Below, in pieces: positions 16,296 through 25,228 of a stretch of 64,000 nucleotides of DNA. Source of the stretch: Nitrospirillum iridis (lineage in GTDB: Bacteria > Pseudomonadota > Alphaproteobacteria > Azospirillales > Azospirillaceae); contig NZ_JACIIZ010000007.1 in NCBI RefSeq assembly GCF_014205765.1, positions 248,001 to 312,000 on the forward strand. The letters run 5' to 3'. Positions within the stretch are counted from its first letter, which is position 1. Each line of letters opens with the position of its first letter. The notes under the pieces were generated by a model. The model did no database searches and was not told where the DNA came from. It saw nothing but the letters and a program-made list of their open reading frames with translations. The position numbers were made by a program, and so were the translations under genes.

Positions 16296-17720
16296 TCACA
16301 GGGCCGGCGCCAGCAGCCATAGCAGGAACAGCACCAGCGGCAGGTGGAACAGCAGCTGGGTGAAGCTGAAGCCCACGATGTCCTTGGCCTTCAGGCCCAG
16401 CACGCCCAGCAGGGGCAGCATCCAGAACGGGTTGATCAGGTTGGGCAGGGCCTCGGCCGCGTTATAGACCTGCACCGCCCACCCCTTGTGGGCGTTCACG
16501 TCGATGGCCGCCTGCATGACATAGGGCGCCTCGATGATCCACTTGCCGCCGCCCGACGGCACCAGGAAGCCCAGGATGGCGGAATAGAGGCCGATGATCA
16601 CCGGGAAGGTGCCGCCATTGGCCAGGCTGACGAACAGATGCGCCAGGTGGTGGGAGATGGACTGCCCGTCCGACCCCGGCACCTGGGTCAGCAACTGGGC
16701 GATGGCGCCGTAGAAGGGGAACTGGATCAGCACGCCGGCGGTGCTGGGCACGGCTTTCGAGACGGCGTTCAGGAAGCCGCGCAGGTGGCCGTGCAGCAGC
16801 AGGCCCAGCATGATGAAGAAGAAGTTGTAGGTGTTGAGGGTGGAGATGACGCCGAGCGCCGGCTTGGTCTGGAACTCATGCAGCAGGAAGCCGGCGCCCA
16901 GCGCCACGATGACCAGGGGCAGGATGGGGGTCAGTTCCAGCCAGTCGCCCGGGCGCGCCGGTCCTTGGGGCTTTTCGGCCGTCGCCTCCGCCACATCCAC
17001 GCCCAGGTCGGCGGCGGTGCGGGCATGGGCGTCGCCCGGCGCCGAATAATAGGCGATGGCGACGGAAGCCAGCAGGATCACGAGGCCCATCACCATGGAC
17101 TGCCACAGGAAGATGGTCTGGCTCAGCGGGATGATTCCAGTGATGTCGGCCACCGCCTTGGGCAGGCTGGCGGGGTTGGCCTGCAGCATGGCGGCGGAGG
17201 AACTGAGGCCCAGGGCCCAGGTGGCGCCCAGGCCCAGATAGGCGGCCGCGCCGGCGGCGCGGTAGTCCACGCGGATGTCCCGCCGCCGGGCCAGCGCCCG
17301 CACCAAGAGGGCGCCCAGCACCAGGCTGAGGGCGTAATTGAGGTAGGAGGCCGCCATGCTGACGAAGGCGGTGAAGGCCACCGCCCCCCGGCCCGTGGCC
17401 GGCACCCGGGCCAGCCATTCGATCAGGCGCAGCACCGGCGGCGAGCTGGCGACGACATAGCCGGTGATCACCACCATGGACATCTGGATGGTGAAGGGGA
17501 TCAGCGACCAGAAGCCGTCACCCACGCCCGTCGCGACGGCGCCCACCGGCGCCCCCGACACCAGGTTGCCGGCGGCCACGATGATGACGCCGAGCACGAC
17601 GAACACGAAGGCGTCGGGAAACCATTTCTCCGCCCAGCGGGTGAAGGCGATGGCGCCGCGCGCCAGAATCCCCTCATCACCGGTCCCGACCGCTCCACCC
17701 GCCATCTTATGGATCGCCAT
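16296..17720 (-). CDS. atoE: short-chain fatty acid transporter (AtoE family)
   Basis: A 474-residue inner-membrane protein with about 10-12 helices, matching the SCFA_trans/AtoE family that takes up acetoacetate, butyrate and related acids. Seen: GAIAFTRWAEKWFPDAFVF at the N terminus, FTIQMSMVVITGYVVASSP, SYLNYALSLVLGALLVR, GLGATWALGLSSSAAM, VPSTAGVLIQFPFYGAIAQ and FLVPSGGGKWIIEAPYVM. GGAGGAAA precedes the start. No thiolase or CoA-transferase genes are adjacent, so it is a lone transporter. The RDD gene upstream reads in the same direction. Confidence 0.9.
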   Translation of the reverse strand: MAIHKMAGGAVGTGDEGILARGAIAFTRWAEKWFPDAFVFVVLGVIIVAAGNLVSGAPVGAVATGVGDGFWSLIPFTIQMSMVVITGYVVASSPPVLRLIEWLARVPATGRGAVAFTAFVSMAASYLNYALSLVLGALLVRALARRRDIRVDYRAAGAAAYLGLGATWALGLSSSAAMLQANPASLPKAVADITGIIPLSQTIFLWQSMVMGLVILLASVAIAYYSAPGDAHARTAADLGVDVAEATAEKPQGPARPGDWLELTPILPLVIVALGAGFLLHEFQTKPALGVISTLNTYNFFFIMLGLLLHGHLRGFLNAVSKAVPSTAGVLIQFPFYGAIAQLLTQVPGSDGQSISHHLAHLFVSLANGGTFPVIIGLYSAILGFLVPSGGGKWIIEAPYVMQAAIDVNAHKGWAVQVYNAAEALPNLINPFWMLPLLGVLGLKAKDIVGFSFTQLLFHLPLVLFLLWLLAPAL

Positions 17721-17805
17721 TGCCGTTTCCTCCCTGCGGGATCGTTTGGCCCGCCGCGTTAACCATACTGGCTTGGGTTGGGAAAAACACCGGGAAGGTG
17801 GGGTG

Positions 17806-18348
17806 TCATGTCCTTGGGGCGACGGGATGGGACGATACGCTGAAAACCCGGGTATCGCACAGCAGGTCATGGCCCGCGGTTCTCTCCCGAGTGAAGGCTA
17901 CGGCCAATACATCCGCCGTCAACAGCAAGTCGGCAGAAAGCACGCTCCAATGTGGCGACGCATGGCCCAACCAACCGGGCAGGTTCAAGGGCATTAAGAC
18001 ACCGACACGGGCGAAAGCACGAGCTGGTGACAGGCGACTGCCATCGGGACGTCCTACCTTTAGCCGCATCAGGCGTTTTCCCGGCGTGGCTTGCAGGGCG
18101 CTGCTCGTGAACCCCGTGCAGTAAGCAACCCATATTAGGGTGTTGACGATAGATGCCGTCACGGGGAAGTCTGCTTCCGTGCCGGGAGAATGATCTGGAA
18201 ACATGGTGTAGCCACAGAGCAGTGAAAGACTCCACATTGGCAATAGTAGAATTAAAACATCGATGCAAAAGGCCCCGGCACGCCGCCAGAGGCTCGCATG
18301 GTCTAATTGATTGAGCGTGGCATCAGTAGCCGATAACAAGGCAGGCAA
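17806..18348 (-). CDS. RDD family membrane protein (low-GC copy)
   Basis: About 180 residues with RDD hallmarks: LWRRAGAFCIDVLILLLPM at the first helix, ATPGKRLMRLKV after the second, and RTAGHDLLCDTRV near the end. No ATG fits; the frame seems to start with TTG at 18348, behind an AGAGG site. GC content is visibly lower (near 58%) than in neighbours, with codons such as TTA and AAT that the rest of the window avoids. It lies 52 bases downstream of a second RDD gene of the same design. RDD proteins are multi-pass proteins of mostly unknown function, some linked to ion exchange. Confidence 0.7.
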   Translation of the reverse strand: MPALLSATDATLNQLDHASLWRRAGAFCIDVLILLLPMWSLSLLCGYTMFPDHSPGTEADFPVTASIVNTLIWVAYCTGFTSSALQATPGKRLMRLKVGRPDGSRLSPARAFARVGVLMPLNLPGWLGHASPHWSVLSADLLLTADVLAVAFTRERTAGHDLLCDTRVFSVSSHPVAPRT

Positions 18349-18400
18349 AATTCATGAGCCTCTGGGATTAGTCGTTTGTCGGCAGGTGCCACCCTCTGGA

Positions 18401-18976
18401 CTACACGTCGCTATCCGGCGTCTTGAACACCCGCGTACCGCAGATGCGGTCATGACCGGCGGTCTTCTGCTCGGTGAAGGCGACCATCAGGTAATTGACC
18501 AGCAGGGCGGCGCACAGCGCCAGGGCCACACCGCCGTAGAGCAGCGGCGCCGTCTTGGCCAGGGGCTGCAACAGCACCAGGGGGACGGAGATCAGTTCCT
18601 GCACGCCGATGCGGGCGAAGGCGAGGCCGGGGCTGATCCGGCCGCCATCGGGCAGCGCCACCACCAGGTTCATGAAGCGCTTGCCCGGTGTCGCCCGCAT
18701 GCCGCTGGCGACGAACAGGGTATGATAGCTGAGGTAGAGCGCCAGATTGACGATCGCGGCCGTGGGCAAGGTGCCGATATCCGGCGGGGATGCGGTGTCA
18801 CCCACGCCCGGCGCCAGCGGATAGCCGAAGACCACCGATGCCGTCAGCGAGGCCACGAACAGGATAAGGCCATCAATGATGGCCGCCAAGGCACGGCGCC
18901 AAAAGCCGCCATAGGTCCAACCGGGGGCGATACTGTCTGGGAGGATAGCTGCGGGGGCGGTCGCGTCGGCGCTCAT
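18401..18976 (-). CDS. RDD family membrane protein
   Basis: A 191-residue protein with FWRRALAAIIDGLILFV (helix 1 with the RD pair), RATPGKRFMNLVVALPDGG and KTAGHDRICGTRVFK, the same landmarks as the next gene. Three to four membrane helices are expected. AGAGGGG stands close before the ATG. It is a tandem paralogue of the low-GC RDD gene downstream and shows normal base composition for the window. Role unknown. Confidence 0.85.
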   Translation of the reverse strand: MSADATAPAAILPDSIAPGWTYGGFWRRALAAIIDGLILFVASLTASVVFGYPLAPGVGDTASPPDIGTLPTAAIVNLALYLSYHTLFVASGMRATPGKRFMNLVVALPDGGRISPGLAFARIGVQELISVPLVLLQPLAKTAPLLYGGVALALCAALLVNYLMVAFTEQKTAGHDRICGTRVFKTPDSDV

Positions 18977-19392
18977 GGGCCCCTCTGCGCGTCATTGTCA
19001 CGAAAGCCCAGCAAGGATAGGGGCTTTTCGGGATGAAAGACAGTGCCGCCACACGAGTGGGTGTCACCGCCTGAAATAAGACGGGGCCTGATAGGCGGCG
19101 GCATTGTCTGCAATATAGTTTCCATTAAAACGCCGTTTACACACATATGGAAAGATGTGGCCGGTTAATTGGCCGTTCATCTCAAGTAAACGTCGCTGTG
19201 ATTATTGTGTGACGAGTCTTATCATCGCAGGTTTGAGATGGCAAGTGACTCTCCATGATAGTTTGTTGACTGTCATCAATATGTGACAATATCTGACAGG
19301 CGCCAAATTTTCACGAATGCTCGGGTTAAGACTTCAACGAAAGATTGAGGCGCCCGCTGTGTCGCCTTGTGGGGGCGGCCCATCCGTTAGGT
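18977..19392. other. 416-base non-coding AT-rich gap
   Basis: No plausible gene on either strand. The stretch 19080-19320 is much more AT-rich than its surroundings and contains TGTCA/TGACA arms (19271-19275, 19284-19288), a possible protein-binding dyad. It would hold the RDD promoter at its left side; the right side is downstream of the protease gene. No terminator with a T-tract was recognised. Confidence 0.4.
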
Positions 19393-20577
19393 TCAGCCGT
19401 GGGGGCGGGCCTCGGGGCCGACGGTGGTGCTGTCGGCGGGCTTGGCCGCCGGGCCGTCCGCGTCTTCCGCCGCACCGTCGGGCAGTGGATCCGCCCGCCG
19501 CAGGCGCGGTCCCACCACCTGGAAAACCGGGCCGCCCACGTAGCTGAGGTAAATCTTGCGTTGGCTGTGGGCCACCATGACGCGATGGGCCCGCAGGAAA
19601 TCCAGGCCCAGCAACATCTCGGGCGTGCTCATGCGGCGATCGCCCTCGAACAGGTCGCCGAAGCGCAGACGCACGTTCCGTATCGTCTCCTCCCCCACGG
19701 TGAACGTGGGGAAGACGGCGACATAATCGCTGATCACCGTTTCACCGATGCCTTGGCTGGCCCCGGCGCGGGTCACGCCCGGGCTCTCGGGCGTGATGCC
19801 AGCCCGGGCCGCCGCCCTCATGGTCATGACCGACGTTTCGGCGCCGCTGTCCAGGATGGCGCGCACGTCCACGCCATTGACCTGCACGGTGACCCAGATT
19901 TGGGGATTGCCATCTTCCGACATGCCGATCTTGGCGTCGGTGAAGTTCCCGCCCCAGTAGGCCAGATCCTGGCCATCGCAGCCATCGGTGCGGAACAGGT
20001 TCACCACCTTGTGGGCGATGTCGATGTCCACATCGTAATTGCGGAAGAAGCTTTCCCCAATCGTGCCGGCGACATCCGTTTCGCCCACATCGTGCGCGCC
20101 GGCCACCAGGAACGGGATGTTGTGCACCGTCCATTCGCCCAAGGTCAGGTCGTCCACCTTGGTCATGTTGACCTTGAGATGACTGCCGCCGACACCGCCC
20201 ATGTAGAGACCCGGTTCCCAGTGATGGCGCAGGTTCAGCCGCTCCACCGCCGGTCGGGTCAGGAAGCTGATGGCGGCCCCCGTATCCATCAGCAGGTGGA
20301 CGGGCTGCCCATTGATGGTGGCGTCGATCAGCGGCTGGTTGCCATCCAGCGTCAGCGGCAGGCTGCCCAGCTTGTACAGGTGGCAGGCGTCCTGGCCGGC
20401 CTGGGCGGGAACCGCCGCGACCACGGCGCCAGCGGCCCAGAGGGCCGCCCAGACGACAAACGCCGGAAACCGGCGGCGGTCACCACGCCGCACGGCACCG
20501 CCGGCCAGAAGGTCCGAAACAAAGTCAGCACCATGCTTCCAGGCCACCGTGCGCGCCATGCCCCACCGCTTCCCCAT
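19393..20577 (-). CDS. exported two-domain retropepsin-like aspartic protease
   Basis: A 394-residue protein with an N-terminal hydrophobic segment (PAFVVWAALWAAGAVVAAVP) ending in AQA, so probably secreted to the periplasm. Two retropepsin active-site motifs are visible: LLMDTGAAISFL (Asp98) and AILDSGAETSVM (Asp243). Each begins a beta-rich half, so one chain may form the two-Asp site that retroviral proteases make by dimerising. EMLLGLDFLRAH near the end is the family's LG-D motif. The start is uncertain; a second ATG is six codons on. The tail (PGPEARPHG-like) is almost identical to that of the next gene, which is a tandem paralogue. Substrate unknown. Confidence 0.8.
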   Translation of the reverse strand: MGKRWGMARTVAWKHGADFVSDLLAGGAVRRGDRRRFPAFVVWAALWAAGAVVAAVPAQAGQDACHLYKLGSLPLTLDGNQPLIDATINGQPVHLLMDTGAAISFLTRPAVERLNLRHHWEPGLYMGGVGGSHLKVNMTKVDDLTLGEWTVHNIPFLVAGAHDVGETDVAGTIGESFFRNYDVDIDIAHKVVNLFRTDGCDGQDLAYWGGNFTDAKIGMSEDGNPQIWVTVQVNGVDVRAILDSGAETSVMTMRAAARAGITPESPGVTRAGASQGIGETVISDYVAVFPTFTVGEETIRNVRLRFGDLFEGDRRMSTPEMLLGLDFLRAHRVMVAHSQRKIYLSYVGGPVFQVVGPRLRRADPLPDGAAEDADGPAAKPADSTTVGPEARPHG

Positions 20578-20766
20578 AAAACCCTAATCCCTTAAGTTTT
20601 GTCCCCCGTAGGTGGTGCCACGACGGTTTGATGTTGGCAAGAGTGCCTGCTGTCGTGGCAGGGAGACCGCCTTACCCGGGGCCAGGGTCTGTTGAGCGGG
20701 CGGGTGGCATGCGCCCGTCAAGCGCGTACAGGCCTTCCGGCATCGCCTTGTGAAGGAGCGCCGCCC

Positions 20767-21876
20767 TCAACCGTGGGGGCGGGCCTCGGGGCCGACGGGG
20801 GTGCCATCGGCGGGATTGGCCGCTGGGCCGTCCGTCCCTTCCGCCGCTCCCTCGGGCAGGGGCTCCGCCCGCCGCAGGCGCGGTCCCATCACCTGGAACA
20901 CCGGGCCACCCAGATAGGAGAAGTAGATTTTTCGCTGGCTGTGGGAAACGAACATGCGATGGGCGCGCAGGAAGTCGAGGCCCAGCAGCATCTCCGGCAC
21001 ATCACGTCCGCCCCGGCTGAACAGGTCGCCGAAACGCAGGCGCACATGCTTGATTTCCTCATCCCCCAGCCGAAAGCTGTCGAAGACGCCGACATAGTCT
21101 TCCACCTGATCGTCGCCGATGCCCGCCGACTTGCCGCTGCGTTTCACGCCGGGAGTTTCCGGCGTCAGCCCCGCCCGCGCCGCCGCGCGTTCGGTCAACA
21201 CCGACGTGGACGCGCCGGTATCCAGGATGGCGCGGATTTCCTCGCCGTTGAGCAGGACTTTCAACCAGATCTTCGGGCTGTCCTTGGAGAAGTGGTTCAT
21301 CTCCGCCTCGCTGAAAGTATCGCCCCAATAGGCCAAGGCGATGTCATCGCAATTCTTGGGCTCGAACAGGCTGACCTTGTTGTGCGCGATATCGATGTCC
21401 AGATCGAACCTGGACAGGAAATTCTCCCCCATGACGCCAAAGATGTCCGGGTTGTCGGACAGGTCATGGTTGGTGAAGACGGGATAGTCGATGCGATGGG
21501 CCGTCGAATCACCCAACCGCAGATCGTCGATCCTGCCCTCTTGGACGCTGACCCTGCCGCCGACGCCCTCCATATAAATGCCGGGAACCCAATGGTAGCG
21601 GAGTTGCAGCCGCTCCGCCGCCGGCTTGGTGACCATGCCGTAGGCGGCGCCGGTATCCATCATCAGGTAACCGTCATGGCCGTTCACACCGACATCCAGC
21701 AGAGGCATGTTGGCGTCCATGGTCAGCTTGAGCGTACCCACGCGCAGCAGTTGACACTTTTCCTTCTCCTGCCCCGCCTGGGCGCCGCCATGCCGGCCGG
21801 GCGCGATGCAGGCCAGGGTCAGGCATAACGCGGCCGCCGCGAAGCGGCGCGCGGGGCGATGGCGAGGCAGGCTCAT
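20767..21876 (-). CDS. exported two-domain retropepsin-like aspartic protease (paralogue)
   Basis: A 369-residue protein with a clear signal peptide (PARRFAAAALCLTLACIAP, cleavage near AQA). Active-site motifs are LMMDTGAAYGMV (Asp74) and AILDTGASTSVL (Asp219); MLLGLDFLRAH follows. It matches the next gene along its whole length (for example LRYHWVPGIYMEGVGG against LRHHWEPGLYMGGVGG) and ends with almost the same 35 residues, so the pair arose by duplication. Here both motifs are DTG, while the second motif is DSG in the partner. The frame stays open far upstream, but ATG 21876 gives the signal peptide. Confidence 0.82.
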   Translation of the reverse strand: MSLPRHRPARRFAAAALCLTLACIAPGRHGGAQAGQEKEKCQLLRVGTLKLTMDANMPLLDVGVNGHDGYLMMDTGAAYGMVTKPAAERLQLRYHWVPGIYMEGVGGRVSVQEGRIDDLRLGDSTAHRIDYPVFTNHDLSDNPDIFGVMGENFLSRFDLDIDIAHNKVSLFEPKNCDDIALAYWGDTFSEAEMNHFSKDSPKIWLKVLLNGEEIRAILDTGASTSVLTERAAARAGLTPETPGVKRSGKSAGIGDDQVEDYVGVFDSFRLGDEEIKHVRLRFGDLFSRGGRDVPEMLLGLDFLRAHRMFVSHSQRKIYFSYLGGPVFQVMGPRLRRAEPLPEGAAEGTDGPAANPADGTPVGPEARPHG

Positions 21877-22356
21877 GCTTTTGCGTCTCTCTTGTTCGAA
21901 GGGGGCGTGTCGGCCGTTTGCGTGGCCAGGTCTCGGAGGAAGCCGAAATGGATCGCGCGTGGGCGCCTCCCCGGTCACGATAGGGGCGGCTCGGTAATCC
22001 AAGCGCGGCGGCCGGGGAGGCCGGAGCGGGGAGGGGGAGGCGTCCAAGGACGGGTCGGCCGGCAGGGCGCAGGACACAATCATGGTCTTGGCCGGCCGCA
22101 CCGCCGGGCGGACCCATGCCAACGCCATTGTCAGGCAAGCGGTTTGGCACCCCCCGGCACCAGAACCGCGCCGGCCCCCCACCGGGACCCGGTTCCCCAT
22201 CGCCACAATCCCACTTCCCCCAAGGCCGCCGCACCGTGCGCCACCATGGCGTGAACATTGCCATGACGCGTCCGGGGCGCGGAAGTGAAACATGCTGACC
22301 TGCAACTATCGGCCGCATGCTTCCCCCGCGACCGCTCCCGTTGTGCGGTAGGGGGA
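21877..22356. other. 480-base non-coding gap
   Basis: GC-rich sequence between the crp-like gene and the second protease gene, both on the minus strand. Frames stay open on both strands because of base composition, but none has a recognisable product or ribosome site. It should carry the promoter of the protease gene. No terminator or repeat of note was seen. Confidence 0.4.
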
Positions 22357-23037
22357 TCAGCCCGGGTACCGTTCCAGCGCCGCGCCATCGGGCACCTGGA
22401 TGCCGCCATAGCCTAGACGCACCAAACCCGCCCTCTCCAGCCGGCCCAGGGCGCGGTTGGTGGTCTGGCGGCTCAGGCCCAGCATGCCGGCCAGGTCGTC
22501 CTGCGACAGGGGCAGGATGCAGGGGCCGGCCCCCGCCTCCTCCAACCGACACAGCAGCGCCAGCAGGCGGGCGGCGCGCTGGGGCGTGGGCAGGGCCAGC
22601 ACCTCGCCCAGATAATGCGTGGCCTGGCGCAGATGACGGCTGAGGATGCCGGCGAAGTTGGCCCAGCGGCGGGGATCGGCGTCCACGATCCGGGCGAAGG
22701 CCTGGGCCGGCAGGTGCAGCACCAGGCTGTCACCCCTGGCCACCGCCGTCTGCCCCCGGGGCAGGCCGTCGACCATGGAAACCTCGCCGAACCAGTGCCC
22801 CGGTCCCGCATGCAGGATCACCACCTCCCGCCCGTCCTCTTGCACCGTGGCCAGGCGCATGCGCCCGCTAACCAGGGCATACAGCCCGTCCGGCGCGTCG
22901 CCGCCGCGATAGACCGCCTGGCCGTCGGCATAGGCGCGCAACCGTCCCCGCGCCAGGATCTCGGCCCGCAAGTCCGCCGACTGCTCCGCCAGCCACCCCC
23001 GCGCTTCCAGCACCTGGGCTGCCGCCTGCTTGTCCAT
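22357..23037 (-). CDS. Crp/Fnr family transcriptional regulator
   Basis: A 226-residue regulator: cyclic-nucleotide-like beta barrel (YRGGDAPDGLYALVSGRMRL, HAGPGHWFGEVSMVDGLPR), a dimerisation helix, and a Crp helix-turn-helix (LPLSQDDLAGMLGLSRQTTNRALGRL kept within LSQDDLAGMLGLSRQTTNR). No N-terminal Cys cluster as in FNR is present, so it does not bind an iron-sulphur cluster in that way. It is divergent from the class II aldolase gene with a 120-base shared region and is a candidate regulator of it. Confidence 0.88.
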   Translation of the reverse strand: MDKQAAAQVLEARGWLAEQSADLRAEILARGRLRAYADGQAVYRGGDAPDGLYALVSGRMRLATVQEDGREVVILHAGPGHWFGEVSMVDGLPRGQTAVARGDSLVLHLPAQAFARIVDADPRRWANFAGILSRHLRQATHYLGEVLALPTPQRAARLLALLCRLEEAGAGPCILPLSQDDLAGMLGLSRQTTNRALGRLERAGLVRLGYGGIQVPDGAALERYPG

Positions 23038-23073
23038 GGGCTCCCCCTCCCGATGGCATAAGGCTGGGCGCTG

Positions 23074-23099
23074 GCGGACAAATTGTCAAATCCGCGACA
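23074..23099. promoter_or_regulatory. overlapping dyads in the crp-like/aldolase divergent promoter
   Basis: GCGGA/TCCGC (23074-23078, 23091-23095) and TGTC/GACA with an 8-base gap (23084-23099) overlap in the divergent promoter region. The second is the right size for a Crp/Fnr-family site, though it is not the E. coli consensus. Assignment is inferred from position only. Confidence 0.3.
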
Positions 23100-23157
23100 T
23101 TCTTGGACGCGCGGCGGGCGTAGGGTGGCCCCGCCATAAAAATCCTGGGAGGATTCC

Positions 23158-23952
23158 ATGCCTGACATTGCCCCCACTACCGCCCCACCCGCCGCAGCCC
23201 TTGGCGGCGTGCGTGACCGCGTTTCGCCCGAAGAATGGCGGCTGCGCGTCGATCTGGCGGCGGCCTACCGCTTGGTGGCCTTGTTCGGCTGGGATGATCT
23301 GGTGTTCACCCACATTTCGGCCCGCGTGCCGGGGCCGGAGCATCACTTCCTGATCAACCCCTACGGCCTGCTGTTCGAGGAGATCACCGCCAGCAGCCTG
23401 GTGAAGATCGACCTTGAGGGCAAGGTGGTGCTGGACACCGGCTTTCCCGTGAACCCGGCCGGTTTCACCATCCATTCCGCGGTGCACCAGGTGCGCGAGG
23501 ACGCGGGCTGCGTCCTGCATCTGCATACGGCCGACGGCACGGCGGTGTCGACGCTGGAGGAGGGGCTGCTGCCGCTGAACCAGACGGCGCAGCTGGTCAT
23601 CGACGACCTGGCCTATCACGACTACGAAGGCGTGGCCTTCAACCACGATGAGCGCCCCCGCCTGCAGCATGACCTGGGGACCCGCAACACCATGCTGCTG
23701 CGCAACCACGGCACCCTGACCGTGGGCCGCACGGTGGCGGAGGCCTTCACCCGCATGTACTTCCTGGAGCGGTCCTGCACCATGCAGGTGCGCACGCTCA
23801 CCATGGGCCGGCCGCTGTATCCATCTGCGCAGGACGCCATCGACCGCAACATCCAGATCAGCCGCATGGGTGTGTCCCAGGCGGCCAACCTGCTGGTCTG
23901 GCCGGCCCTGCTGCGCCGGCTGGGCCGCCAGATGCCGGGCTATCAGGACTGA
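23158..23952 (+). CDS. class II aldolase/adducin family protein
   Basis: A 264-residue class II aldolase-fold protein. WDDLVFTHISARVPGPEHHF and NPYGLLFEEITASSLVKID are typical of the AraD-like group; the Zn ligands appear in LHLHTADG (HxH) and LLRNHGTL. The N-terminal extension of ~25 residues is low-complexity. Members include sugar-phosphate aldolases, epimerases and, in this proteobacterial subgroup, proteins of unknown activity. GGGAGGA precedes the ATG. It is transcribed alone, divergent from a Crp-type regulator. Confidence 0.87.
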   Translation: MPDIAPTTAPPAAALGGVRDRVSPEEWRLRVDLAAAYRLVALFGWDDLVFTHISARVPGPEHHFLINPYGLLFEEITASSLVKIDLEGKVVLDTGFPVNPAGFTIHSAVHQVREDAGCVLHLHTADGTAVSTLEEGLLPLNQTAQLVIDDLAYHDYEGVAFNHDERPRLQHDLGTRNTMLLRNHGTLTVGRTVAEAFTRMYFLERSCTMQVRTLTMGRPLYPSAQDAIDRNIQISRMGVSQAANLLVWPALLRRLGRQMPGYQD

Positions 23953-24044
23953 GGCTCAACCGCCCACGGCACCATGACGTGCTCGGCCATGGTGCTGTGG
24001 GGCCCGACCGGGGCCACCCGGCGTTTGAGGGAACACGAAAAACC

Positions 24045-25031
24045 TCAATACCCCTCATCCACCCAATGCTGGCTGGACTTCTTCGGCCGCTTATAGCCGT
24101 TGTCCGGCTGGCGCGGCGGCAGGGGCAGTTCCACCGGGCTCAAATCCTTGTAAGGGATCTGGTGCAGCAGGTGGGCGATGCAGTTCAGGCGCGCCTTCTT
24201 CTTGTTGTCGGCATCGACGATATACCAGGGGGCCACCGGGTGGTCGGTATGGGCCAGCATCACGTCCTTGGCCTTGGAATATTCCACCCAGCGGCCGCGC
24301 GACTCCAAATCCATGGGTGACAGTTTCCAGCGCTTCATGGGGTTGTGCATGCGCTCCACGAAGCGCTTCTCCTGCTCCTCATCGCTGACGGAGAACCAGT
24401 ACTTGATCAGGATGATGCCGGACTTCACCAGCATCTCCTCGAACAGCGGGCAGGCGCGCAGGAACTCCTGGTACTCATCCTCCCGGCAGAAGCCCATGAC
24501 CTTTTCCACGCCGGCGCGGTTGTACCAGCTGCGGTCGAACAGGATCATCTCGCCGGGGCCCGGCAGGTGCTGGACATAGCGCTGGAAGTACCACTGGCCC
24601 TTTTCCCGCTCCGTCGGGGTGCCCAGGGCGACCACCCGGCAGATGCGGGGGTTCAGGCTTTCGGTGATGCGCTTGATCACCCCACCCTTGCCGGCGGCGT
24701 CACGCCCCTCGAACAGCACCACCACCCGCAGGCCCTCGATCCGCACCCATTCCTGCAGCTTCAGCAGTTCGAACTGCAGGCGGGCCATCTCATCAATGTA
24801 CTTGTAATGCTTGGGTGGCCGGCCGGGCTTGCCGGGCCCCAGGATGTTCCAGCGGTCCTCGATGCGCTTATGCTCCTTGGCGTTGCGCAGGATCTCACCG
24901 TCCAACGGGGGTGCCGGGCTGATGTCTTCCATCTCCTCCGGCGTGGGTTCGCCCACGGTGCCGCCCTTGGCGGCGCCATTGCCCCGGGCTTGGGTGTTCT
25001 GGTTCGCGTGCTTCTTGGACTTGCCGGCCAT
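24045..25031 (-). CDS. ppk2: polyphosphate kinase 2 (PPK2)
   Basis: A 328-residue PPK2 family enzyme that moves phosphate between polyphosphate and nucleoside diphosphates or monophosphates. Walker A FEGRDAAGKGG (about 107-117), the lid region NPRICRVVALGTPTEREKGQW, Walker B MILFDRSWYNRAG (Asp166) and FSVSDEEQEKRF are all present. One PPK2 domain plus a ~50-residue Lys/Gly/Pro-rich N-terminal extension suggests the class I (diphosphate-using) group. GGAGG stands before ATG 25031. It is divergent from the thioesterase gene. Confidence 0.93.
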   Translation of the reverse strand: MAGKSKKHANQNTQARGNGAAKGGTVGEPTPEEMEDISPAPPLDGEILRNAKEHKRIEDRWNILGPGKPGRPPKHYKYIDEMARLQFELLKLQEWVRIEGLRVVVLFEGRDAAGKGGVIKRITESLNPRICRVVALGTPTEREKGQWYFQRYVQHLPGPGEMILFDRSWYNRAGVEKVMGFCREDEYQEFLRACPLFEEMLVKSGIILIKYWFSVSDEEQEKRFVERMHNPMKRWKLSPMDLESRGRWVEYSKAKDVMLAHTDHPVAPWYIVDADNKKKARLNCIAHLLHQIPYKDLSPVELPLPPRQPDNGYKRPKKSSQHWVDEGY

Positions 25032-25157
25032 GGTCCCAGGCCTCCCAGTGGTTTGCGCGGGGGTAGTGTGCGCGGGTGAACCGTTGCGGTTCCTGCCCGT
25101 ACCTTTCCTCCGAATGGGACGCCCCATCCTTGCGCCATGTCAATGCGCCGCATCTCT

Positions 25158-25186
25158 CATGAAACTTGCATTATGATAGTTTCATG
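25158..25186. promoter_or_regulatory. perfect 9-bp inverted repeat in the ppk2/thioesterase promoter region
   Basis: CATGAAACT (25158-25166) and AGTTTCATG (25178-25186) are perfect inverted repeats with an 11-base AT-rich spacer. This is the classic shape of a TetR- or MarR-family operator. It lies 43 bases before the thioesterase start and upstream of ppk2. No regulator gene is adjacent, so the factor is unknown. Confidence 0.6.
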
Positions 25187-25228
25187 GGCCAAGATCGCGA
25201 CGGATCAAACCAGCGAACGAGGATGAGG

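Noticed and set aside
19345-20595. A 416-codon plus-strand frame opposite the first protease
   Set aside because: Shadow of the protease gene; a similar shadow occurs opposite the paralogue, which only reflects the duplication.
20767-22305. A 512-residue version of the second protease with a 143-residue N-terminal extension
   Set aside because: The extension has no homology-like features; ATG 21876 gives a proper signal peptide and aligns with the paralogue.
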